From Deltaproteobacteria bacterium (GTDB taxonomy: Bacteria > Myxococcota_A > UBA796 > GCA-2862545), in contig SBGP01000106.1 in the NCBI GenBank assembly GCA_006226595.1, positions 124,001-188,000 of the forward strand: 64,000 bases of DNA. The letters are read 5' to 3'. The notes below the pieces were generated by a model. It had not been told where the DNA came from and ran no database searches. It saw only the letters and a list, made by a program, of their open reading frames with translations. Within the stretch, counting starts at the first letter, position 1; the number at the start of each line of letters is the position of its first letter. Shown here piece after piece: positions 1 to 6,645 of this stretch. Made by a program: the position numbers and the translations under genes.

Positions 1-849
1 TGGGCCGACCTGCTTCCCGACGAGCGCCTGCTCGTGTCGATGCCTGCCGACACCACTGGTGCCCGTGGCGGTGCCTTCGCCGAGTACTACCTGCTCACCG
101 CCAACGTCACCCGCGACGTGAACGGCCTGATCGGCGCGGTGGTCACCACCCTCGACTTCGTGACCGACCTGCCGCCCACGTGGAGCGACACGGACGCGAA
201 CACCGCGGTGTGGGGCCCGTTCGGGAGCGGTCTCGACCCCGCCGAGACCGTGCTCTTCGTGACCCATGAGACCGAGGAGGGTCTATACAGCTGGGTGATC
301 GGCGCCCGCCCCCGCAACACGGAGGACGAGTGGACCCCGATCGTCGTTGGCCAGGTCGGTGACGACGGCACCCACGAGGATCACGAGGGGTGGTTCGCCT
401 TCGACTTCGACGCGGCCGCCGAGCTCGACCCGACGATGGACCTCCGCGGACGCTTCGTCAGCGAGTACGCGGTGAGTGTGGACGGCGTCAGCGCCAGCGC
501 CGCTTTCGAGGACTTCAGCGAGGCGGGCAACCCGCCGGGCGATGCCGTCTACGTCTACGAGCAGGACCCCTTCGGGGAGGGCTCGATGGATCTGGGCGTG
601 CGCGCCGACATCGGCCACACGGCGCTCGAAGAGCTGCTGGTGATCCGCTCTCGCTGGACCCCCGAGGGCGCCGGACGCGCCGATGTGATCGTCACCGAGG
701 GCGATCTCGGATCGCTCGTCGGCAGTGCGTCCGAGTGCTGGGACGAGCACTTCGCTCGGGTGTTCTACGCGGACTCTGAGTCGTGGAACAACCCCGTTGG
801 CGATGCGGGATCGTGCGTGTTCGAGGCGAGTTCCTTCGCCGAGGAGTAG
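1..849 (+). CDS. Partial hypothetical protein, 5' end outside the window
   Basis: The reading frame is open from the first base and ends with TAG at 847-849, so at least 282 C-terminal residues are present and the start lies upstream. The protein is acidic and rich in Gly, Asp, Glu and aromatic residues, with many short alternating hydrophobic stretches typical of beta-rich exported proteins of this genome. Two Cys near the C-terminus (in ASECWDEH and GSCVFE) could form a disulfide. No membrane segment or catalytic motif is visible in this part. I do not recognise the family. A hairpin terminator follows at 870-901, so this looks like the last gene of its transcript. Confidence 0.75.
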   Translation, partial: WADLLPDERLLVSMPADTTGARGGAFAEYYLLTANVTRDVNGLIGAVVTTLDFVTDLPPTWSDTDANTAVWGPFGSGLDPAETVLFVTHETEEGLYSWVIGARPRNTEDEWTPIVVGQVGDDGTHEDHEGWFAFDFDAAAELDPTMDLRGRFVSEYAVSVDGVSASAAFEDFSEAGNPPGDAVYVYEQDPFGEGSMDLGVRADIGHTALEELLVIRSRWTPEGAGRADVIVTEGDLGSLVGSASECWDEHFARVFYADSESWNNPVGDAGSCVFEASSFAEE

Positions 850-869
850 GCGATTTGCCGCACAGGACG

Positions 870-901
870 AGCCCGTCGGGACTGGCTTCCGGCGGGCTTT
901 C
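870..901 (+). terminator. Rho-independent-type terminator after the first gene
   Basis: AGCCCGTCGG at 870-879 pairs with CCGGCGGGCT at 889-898 (one G-T mismatch), with a 9-base loop. A short T run (TTT) follows. It sits 20 bases past the stop of the partial gene. Confidence 0.6.
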
Positions 902-936
902 GTGGTCCCGATCGTGCATCGCGCTTCCACTCGGTG

Positions 937-957
937 GATAATCGCGCCCCTGGGAGG
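937..957 (+). promoter_or_regulatory. Possible -10 box and Shine-Dalgarno site of the pseudokinase gene
   Basis: GATAAT at 937-942 matches five of six bases of the sigma-70 -10 consensus, but no clear -35 box is visible. GGAGG at 953-957 lies 5 bases before the ATG at 963. This favours ATG 963 over the in-frame GTG at 957, which overlaps the ribosome site itself. Confidence 0.35.
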
Positions 958-962
958 TGACG

Positions 963-3722
963 ATGGGCGCCGAGCCGCGCCGTTACGACATCCTGCATGC
1001 GCAGGGCAGCACCGACTTCGGCACGGTGTACACCGCGCTCGTCGGATCCTCGGGCGAGAAGGTGCGCATTTCCGTGCCCTCGTCGCGGGTCGTCGAGGGT
1101 GACGCGGTCTACGAGACCATCGTCTCCGAGGCCAAGGCGCTGTCCGCGGTCGACCACGCCGTCGTGCCCCGCACCGAGGCCGTGTGCCTGCACGGCGTGT
1201 GGTGCGTCGTGTCCAACGTCGGCGATCTCGTCGATGGCAAGACACTGCTCGGCAAGACCGAGCTCGCGCCACGTGCGGCCCTCGAGATCGCTGCACGCCT
1301 CGCGGGGGGGCTGCACGCCGCGTACCACTCGAAGGGGCCCGACGATCGCAGCATCCGCCTGCTCCATGGCGATCTGCGTCCCGCGTTCATCGGCATCTCG
1401 CCCGGAGGTGACGTGTCCGTCCTCGGCTTCGGGCGTCCGCGCGAGCAGGCCGTGAAGGGCGCGGCCAAGGCCTACGTCGCGCCCGAGGGCTTGATCGGCA
1501 ACAAGGGCCCGAAGTCGGACGTGTACTCGCTCGGCATCGTGCTCATCGAGCTGCTCACCGGCACCACGCTGGGCAACACGGTCCAGCATGCGGCGCGGCA
1601 CGACGGAAAGGTGGGCTACGGCCTGACCAAGCTCGAAGAGGTGGCTGGCATCGAGAAGATCGCCGGACCGCTCCGCGATCTGATCAACGACATGCTCGCG
1701 TTCGAGTCCTACATGCGCCCGGGTGCGCGCGAGGTCGAGCGCGCGCTCAACCGCCTCGCGCCGGACGTTGCGGGCGCTGGCCTCGAAGAGTGGGCGTCGG
1801 GTGCGGTGCGCGGTGCACTGGCCGAGGTCGCGGCGAATGCGGCCAACGAGCTGGTGGGCAAGTCGCTGCTCGAGGATGGCGATGCCGCCGCCGAAGGGAC
1901 GCCGATCGAGGTGCTCATCGCCGCGGCTCAGGTCCAGAGCGGACAGCTTGTCACCCCCGAGCCGAAGGTGGTGGTCGACGAGATCGCCGACGACGACAGC
2001 GAAGCCGACGTGAAGGTGCTCTTCGACGAGACGCCCGAAGCCGAGGCCACCGAGGGCGTCGAGACGACCGCCGATACCGCGTCGCTGACGATCGACGAGG
2101 CGGTGCGGGCCATGGGTGAGTCCGACGAAGGCGCGATCGCCGAGGATGCCGTGGTCGAGGAGACCTACGACGACGCGGCGGTGGCGGTCGTCGAGGAAGA
2201 GGCTCCCGTCGAGGAAGCGGCCGAGGACGAGGCTCCCGCCGAGGAAGCCGCGGCCGAGGAAGAAGCTCCCGCAGAGGAAGAGGCTCCCGCCGAGGAAGAG
2301 GCTCCCGCCGAAGAGGCTGCGGCCGAGGAAGCCGCCGCCGACGAAGAGGCTCCCGCCGAGGAAGAGGCTGCGGCCGAGGAAGCCGCCGCCGAGGAAGAGG
2401 CTCCCGCGGAGGAGGCTGCGGCCGAGGAAGAGGCTCCCGCGGAGGAAGCTGCGGCCGAGGACGAGGCTCCCGCGGAGGAGGCTGCGGCCGAGGAAGAGGC
2501 TCCCGCCGAGGACGAGGCTCCCGCCGAGGAGGCTGCGGCCGAGGACGAGGCTCCCGCCGAGGAGGCTGCGGCCGAGGAAGAGGCTCCCGCCGAGGAGGCT
2601 GCGGCCGAGGACGAGGCTCCCGCCGAGGACGAGGCTCCCGCCGAGGACGAGGCTCCCGCCGAGGAGGCTGCGGCCGAGGAAGAGGCTCCCGCCGAGGAAG
2701 CCGCCGCCGAGGAGCCGCCGGCCGAGTTCGAGGACGACGAAGAAGACGAGATGGACGACGACTCCCTCTCCAGCGCGTTCTTCTCGTCGGGGGACGGCGA
2801 CTCGCCGATGGAGCAGACCGTCGACCAGGACAACGTCGCCACCGTGCTCGATACGCAGGGCGGCCAGGAGGGCGGTCTCGGCCAGGAAGAGCAGGATCTT
2901 CTCGATGACCTCGCCGATGACGCGGAAGACGACGCCTTCTTCGACGGGGAGCCGGCGGCAGCTGCGGCTGGCTCCGACGAGGACGAGGAGCGCGCGCCGA
3001 TCGCGATTCCGTCGGACAGTGGGATCGAGCCCGAGATCGTCGCCAACCCCAGCGGCCTGCTGCCGGTGGGTCTGCTGGTGATCGCGCTGCTCGCGATCCC
3101 GCTGTGGCCGGCGGGCCCCAAGGGTGCGCACGCCGAGGAACACGGCGGGTCGCACGCCACCGAGACCCATGCGCCGGCGCCGACCCACGTGGCCGCCCCG
3201 GACCCGCAGCCCCACGAGGAGGCCCACGAGGCCACCGCGGAAGGCACGGAAGCGGGTACCGAAGAGGGCACCGAGGAAGGCGCGGAAGCGGGTACCGAGG
3301 AAGGCGCGGAAGCGGGTACCGAAGAGGGCACCGAGGAAGGTGCGGACGCGGGTACCGAAGAGGGCACCGAGGAAGGCGCGGAAGAGGGCACCGATGCGGT
3401 GGCCGAGGTCGTGCCCGAGCCGGTCCCCGAGGTCGTGCCCGAGCCGGTTCCCGAGGTCGTGCCGGATCCCAAGCCGGCACCGAAGCCCACGCCGCGTCCC
3501 CGTTCGTCGCCGAACGTGAACGTGGGTGGCGACGCGAAGCGCGTGGCGCTCATGGTCAACGGCAAGCGCCTGACCCTGCCGAACCGCGTGCGCGCGGGTA
3601 CCTACGAGCTCCAGGCGGACTTCGGTGGTGGCTACAAGCCGGCTGGCACGATCACCGTCCCCAGCTCGGGCTCGGTGACGGTGCAGTGCGACGCGCTATT
3701 CGCCCTGTGCCGCGCGAAGTGA
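963..3722 (+). CDS. Membrane pseudokinase with long acidic Ala/Pro/Glu repeat and PEGA-like periplasmic tail
   Basis: This 919-aa protein begins with a Ser/Thr-kinase fold (about residues 8-265): a glycine-loop remnant (GSTDFGTVY) and the subdomain IX motif SDVYSLG are present. The key residues are lost. The beta-3 lysine position is Ser37 (VRIS), HRD is HGD at 135-137 with K/N of HRDLKPxN replaced by R and F, and DFG is GFG at 155-157. It is therefore predicted to be catalytically dead. Residues about 412-583 are an Ala/Pro/Glu repeat. A membrane segment lies near 699-718, followed by a TEEG/AEAG repeat, a PVPEVVPE stretch and a C-terminal PEGA-like beta domain from about 853. The likely topology is cytoplasmic pseudokinase and periplasmic PEGA. 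Start ATG 963 is chosen for its SD. A scaffold or sensor role is inferred. Confidence 0.85.
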   Translation: MGAEPRRYDILHAQGSTDFGTVYTALVGSSGEKVRISVPSSRVVEGDAVYETIVSEAKALSAVDHAVVPRTEAVCLHGVWCVVSNVGDLVDGKTLLGKTELAPRAALEIAARLAGGLHAAYHSKGPDDRSIRLLHGDLRPAFIGISPGGDVSVLGFGRPREQAVKGAAKAYVAPEGLIGNKGPKSDVYSLGIVLIELLTGTTLGNTVQHAARHDGKVGYGLTKLEEVAGIEKIAGPLRDLINDMLAFESYMRPGAREVERALNRLAPDVAGAGLEEWASGAVRGALAEVAANAANELVGKSLLEDGDAAAEGTPIEVLIAAAQVQSGQLVTPEPKVVVDEIADDDSEADVKVLFDETPEAEATEGVETTADTASLTIDEAVRAMGESDEGAIAEDAVVEETYDDAAVAVVEEEAPVEEAAEDEAPAEEAAAEEEAPAEEEAPAEEEAPAEEAAAEEAAADEEAPAEEEAAAEEAAAEEEAPAEEAAAEEEAPAEEAAAEDEAPAEEAAAEEEAPAEDEAPAEEAAAEDEAPAEEAAAEEEAPAEEAAAEDEAPAEDEAPAEDEAPAEEAAAEEEAPAEEAAAEEPPAEFEDDEEDEMDDDSLSSAFFSSGDGDSPMEQTVDQDNVATVLDTQGGQEGGLGQEEQDLLDDLADDAEDDAFFDGEPAAAAAGSDEDEERAPIAIPSDSGIEPEIVANPSGLLPVGLLVIALLAIPLWPAGPKGAHAEEHGGSHATETHAPAPTHVAAPDPQPHEEAHEATAEGTEAGTEEGTEEGAEAGTEEGAEAGTEEGTEEGADAGTEEGTEEGAEEGTDAVAEVVPEPVPEVVPEPVPEVVPDPKPAPKPTPRPRSSPNVNVGGDAKRVALMVNGKRLTLPNRVRAGTYELQADFGGGYKPAGTITVPSSGSVTVQCDALFALCRAK
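2197..2712 (+). repeat. In-frame degenerate repeat encoding Glu-Glu-Ala-Pro-Ala units
   Basis: About 500 bases of imperfect short units, mostly GAGGCTCCCGCCGAGGAA alternating with GCTGCGGCCGAGGAAGAG, encode roughly 170 residues of EEAPA/EEAAA. The third-position pattern also keeps other frames open on both strands, which explains long spurious antisense frames here. The array is a likely site of copy-number variation between strains. Confidence 0.9.
3235..3396 (+). repeat. In-frame repeat encoding Gly-Thr-Glu-Glu / Gly-Ala-Glu-Ala units
   Basis: Tandem 12-base units of the type GGCACCGAGGAA and GGCGCGGAAGCG are repeated about a dozen times inside the periplasmic part of the pseudokinase. They are followed by repeats encoding PVPEVVPE (to about 3465), a probable extended linker before the PEGA-like domain. 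Confidence 0.85.
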
Positions 3723-3740
3723 TCGCCGCGCGATGCAAAC

Positions 3741-3758
3741 GGCCGCCTTCGGGCGGCC
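3741..3758 (+). terminator. Hairpin terminator after the pseudokinase
   Basis: GGCCGCC (3741-3747) pairs perfectly with GGCGGCC (3752-3758) around a TTCG tetraloop, 18 bases after the stop. There is no clear T tract, so termination strength is uncertain. Confidence 0.5.
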
Positions 3759-3918
3759 TCGTGACGCCATGGGCGTGCAAATGGCCCGTTGTTTCGGCTT
3801 TCTACCCGAGGCAGGGCCGTCGGTTCGCGGTGCGGGCCAGCGCCTCGGGCCGAGGCTCCCGCGGCTGGGCCTCGGATGGTGGGCCGACTCGCTGTATGCT
3901 CGTCTGCGTGGAGGACGC

Positions 3919-4788
3919 ATGATCCGGATCCTGGCGCTTGCCCTGCTCACCCCTGCGGCGAGCTTTGCGGCGTGTCCCGCCAATCCCTCCAGCCTCTCTG
4001 GCCATGCGGACTCGGCCGAGAAGGCCTTCGCCTCGCTCGATGCCGAGTCGTTCAAGACCGCGATGGCCTCGCTCGAGGAAGAGCTCGGCTGCCTCGAGTC
4101 GGTGATTCCGCCCGGCATCGCCGCCCAGGTGCACAAGGCTCACGGCCTGTCGTTCTTCCTGGCGCGTGATCTCGAGAGCGCGACCTCGGCCTTCCGCGCC
4201 GCGGCTGCCATCGACGAGACCATGGCGCTCGATCCCAGCTACGCACCGGATGGCGGGCCGCTGCACTCGGCATGGGTCGCGGCCCAGCAGGCAGGGCCCT
4301 CGATGCGCATTCCGCTGCCGACCGAGCAATGGATCGATGGCCTGCGTGCCGCCGATCGCCCGAAGGAGACGCCGTACGTGCTCCAGCGCGAGAACGGCGA
4401 CACCTTCCAGGGCAGCTGGCTCGCCGCCGATGCCGAGCTCCCCGAGTGGGCGGCGGCGCCCGGTGAGGGTGGTGGCGTGAGCGAGGCCGACCCCAACGAG
4501 GGTGGCGAGGATCCGGTCGGCCATGGCGCCGGCAAGAAGAGCGGTGAGGGGCTGTCCCCGACCACCCTGCAGCTGGCGACCGCTTCGGGCACCGCGCTGC
4601 TGCTCTCGGGTGGACTGTTTGCCGCGGCTCTGGCCCAGGAAGGCAAGTTCAAGAGCGACGACACGCTCACCTGGACCGAGCGCGTCGACATGCAGAAGCG
4701 CACCAACAACCTGGGCTATGCGGCTCAGGGTATCGGTATCGTCGGTCTCGGGCTGGGTGCGACCGCGGTGGTCAGCACCCGCTGGTAG
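3919..4788 (+). CDS. Exported TPR-like protein with two C-terminal membrane segments
   Basis: A 289-aa protein. ATG 3919 has GGAGG at 3910-3914 and opens a signal peptide (MIRILALALL...SFA, cut before ACPAN). Residues about 25-110 are helical and TPR-like (an ageing-and-count pattern ending in FLARDLESATSAFRAAAAID). A short PEGA-like segment follows (IDGLRAADRPKETPYVLQ). The C-terminal 70 residues carry two hydrophobic segments separated by a polar WTERVDMQKRTNN loop. This arrangement is common beside kinases in myxobacteria-like genomes. It follows the pseudokinase on the same strand behind a hairpin, so it may have its own transcript. The specific function is unknown. Confidence 0.8.
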   Translation: MIRILALALLTPAASFAACPANPSSLSGHADSAEKAFASLDAESFKTAMASLEEELGCLESVIPPGIAAQVHKAHGLSFFLARDLESATSAFRAAAAIDETMALDPSYAPDGGPLHSAWVAAQQAGPSMRIPLPTEQWIDGLRAADRPKETPYVLQRENGDTFQGSWLAADAELPEWAAAPGEGGGVSEADPNEGGEDPVGHGAGKKSGEGLSPTTLQLATASGTALLLSGGLFAAALAQEGKFKSDDTLTWTERVDMQKRTNNLGYAAQGIGIVGLGLGATAVVSTRW

Positions 4789-4866
4789 GCGCGCGGCTTC
4801 GCCAGCGGTCGCGCCGCCGGAGGTGACGCCACCGGCCGTGGCACCCCGGGGCGCGAGCGCTCCGAC

Positions 4867-5616
4867 TCAGTTCACGTTGAGCGTGATCGAGTCGGTGGCC
4901 GTGTTGTTGTTCGAGTCGGTCGCGGTCGCGGTCACCGTGTGGGTGCCCGCCGACGGACGGAACTGGCCCGGGTTGCCGATGGGGCCGTCCACGCTGCTCT
5001 CCCAGGTCAGGCCCAGCGCGCCGTCCTCGAGATCGCTGCCGTTGCCCCGCAGCTGGATGCGGTCGTTCGCGTTGAACGTGTCGCCATCGTTGGGGCTGGT
5101 GATCTCGACGTAGGGGGACAGCGAGTTCACCTGGACCGTGGTCATGCCGGTGAGGCCGCCGCTGTCAGTCGCCGTGCACGTGATCGTGTGCGTGCCGTCG
5201 GTGAGGTTCGGGCTCACGGACAGTCCGGTGCCGAGAGGACCGTCGAGGCTGGAGGACCAGCTCACCGACTGCTGCGTGAGGTTGCCGTCCTCGGGGTCCG
5301 TCGCGGTGGCCGAGAACGACCACTGATCGAAGCCTGCCGTGGTGCCGCCGCTCGGCGACGTGATCGTGCACGACGGCGCGAGGTTCACGTCGGTGTCGGT
5401 GTCGGCATCCGTGTCCGCATCCGCGTCGGTGTCCGCGTCGGAGTCCGTGTCCGCATCCGCATCGGTATCCGCGTCGGTGTCGGTGTCCAGATCGGTGTCG
5501 GTGTCGGTGTCGGTCTCGACCACGCCCGTATCCGCCCACTCTTCGAGTTCGGCGTCCGAGATCACCTTGCAGCCGACCAGGGCGATGGTCAGCGCAGCTG
5601 CCGCGTAGATTCGCAT
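4867..5616 (-). CDS. Lipoprotein with Thr-Asp repeat stalk and two cadherin/PKD-like domains
   Basis: A 249-aa protein starting with a lipoprotein signal (lipobox LVGC, Cys16). Residues about 34-77 are an almost pure Asp/Thr/Ala repeat (TDTD, DADTDAD), probably an extended, Ca-binding stalk. Two Ig-like domains of the PKD/cadherin type follow, each opening with C/E-x-I-T-S-P and containing DPEDG or DLEDG, and ending in THTxTxTATDS. It probably sits on the outer membrane. It lies 19 bases downstream of the Lgt homologue on the same strand, so the two may share a message. The partner or ligand is unknown. Confidence 0.85.
   Translation of the reverse strand: MRIYAAAALTIALVGCKVISDAELEEWADTGVVETDTDTDTDLDTDTDADTDADADTDSDADTDADADTDADTDTDVNLAPSCTITSPSGGTTAGFDQWSFSATATDPEDGNLTQQSVSWSSSLDGPLGTGLSVSPNLTDGTHTITCTATDSGGLTGMTTVQVNSLSPYVEITSPNDGDTFNANDRIQLRGNGSDLEDGALGLTWESSVDGPIGNPGQFRPSAGTHTVTATATDSNNNTATDSITLNVN
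5388..5520 (-). repeat. In-frame hexanucleotide repeat encoding Thr-Asp / Ala-Asp
   Basis: Repeats of GTGTCG, GCATCC and GCGTCG on the plus strand encode about 44 residues of TD/AD in the minus-strand lipoprotein. Copy number is likely to vary. Confidence 0.8.
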
Positions 5617-5635
5617 GGATGCTCCTCAGACGGCA

Positions 5636-6553
5636 CTATACCGCGGAGGAACGCTCCGATCGTCGGCTTGCCCACACCCACAAGCCCGTGCCGGCGATCA
5701 TCATCGCGAGCCCAATCGCCTGAGACGTGGTCAAACCGGCCACATCGCTGCCTCGACCGGCGGCCTGACTCAGGCCCGGAAACAGCGATGTCAGCGATTG
5801 AGGAAGCGCCACTGCGACGCCACGGTGGTCCGCACGAAACGCCTCGATCGCGATCCGGAAGATCGGCTCGACGAGCAGCATGGTCGCGGCGACCTGTCCG
5901 TCGAAGCGTCGCCGCTCCCAGAGCGCAGCGAGGGCACCGCCCACGCCGAGCCCCGCGATCGATGACCACAGCTGCGTCGGGTACAGCGGGCGGCCGGTGA
6001 TGCTCGCCACGCCGCCGGTGCCGGCGTCGAACTCGGTCGCGAAGAACGGGAACTGCGAGGACAGCCAGATCTGGCCGTGTAGGAACCCGTCCGCGGGCAA
6101 GAGAGCCGTCGGATCAGGACCCATGTCGACGACCGCGCCGTGGCAGCAGCCGGCCATGAAGCAGCCCAGTCGACCGATGCCGAGGGCAAGGACGAGGGCG
6201 GGTGCGGCCAGGTCGAACAGCGGAAGGAGCGGGATCTTCGTCGCGAGCGCGACGCCGACGATCGCCGCGAGTCCGCCGAGCACGCCGCCGTAGTAGGCCA
6301 TGCCTCCCGAGGCCAGCCACGCGCTCGGGTCGAGCAGCCCACCCGGGTTCACGGCGAGCAGGAACAGGGCTCGTGCGCCGAGCAGGCCCCCCACGCCGGC
6401 GGCCAGGTACACGGGCAGCAGCTTGTCGGGCTCGATGCCGGCACGCTCCGCTCGCGCGTGCACGAGCAGGAAGGCGGCGGTGAACGCGAGCGCCACGATC
6501 ACGCCGTACGCGGGAAGGGCCGCAGTGTCCGTGTGGAGGAGGTAGGGATGCAT
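5636..6553 (-). CDS. lgt: Prolipoprotein diacylglyceryl transferase family protein (divergent Lgt)
   Basis: A 305-aa polytopic membrane protein of the Lgt family, which transfers diacylglycerol from phosphatidylglycerol to the lipobox Cys of prolipoproteins at the inner membrane. Family landmarks seen are SGGMAYYGG at 82-90, the signature region GRLGCFMAGCCHG at 127-139 (Arg128 equals E. coli Arg143) and FRIAIEAFR near the end. Two usually essential positions differ: E. coli His103 is Tyr88, and Asn146 is Cys131. This looks like a specialised subfamily. The start at 6553 is preferred over an upstream in-frame Met because it begins directly before the first membrane segment and has AAGG 4 bases upstream. 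It is followed by a lipoprotein gene and is divergent to the S41 protease. Confidence 0.85.
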   Translation of the reverse strand: MHPYLLHTDTAALPAYGVIVALAFTAAFLLVHARAERAGIEPDKLLPVYLAAGVGGLLGARALFLLAVNPGGLLDPSAWLASGGMAYYGGVLGGLAAIVGVALATKIPLLPLFDLAAPALVLALGIGRLGCFMAGCCHGAVVDMGPDPTALLPADGFLHGQIWLSSQFPFFATEFDAGTGGVASITGRPLYPTQLWSSIAGLGVGGALAALWERRRFDGQVAATMLLVEPIFRIAIEAFRADHRGVAVALPQSLTSLFPGLSQAAGRGSDVAGLTTSQAIGLAMMIAGTGLWVWASRRSERSSAV

Positions 6554-6645
6554 GGGGCCTTCTATCGCACGGGCGCGGCCCCCTGTCCCAAGCGTTGACA
6601 CGCCCTGACCTTCCGACGGCCGCAGCGGGCGGTACATTATTCGTG

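Noticed and set aside
765-3227. 820-residue open frame antisense to the pseudokinase
   Set aside because: It is created by the repeat and high GC. Its product is Gly/Leu/Ser low complexity with no SD or domain, while the plus strand has a kinase fold and SD.
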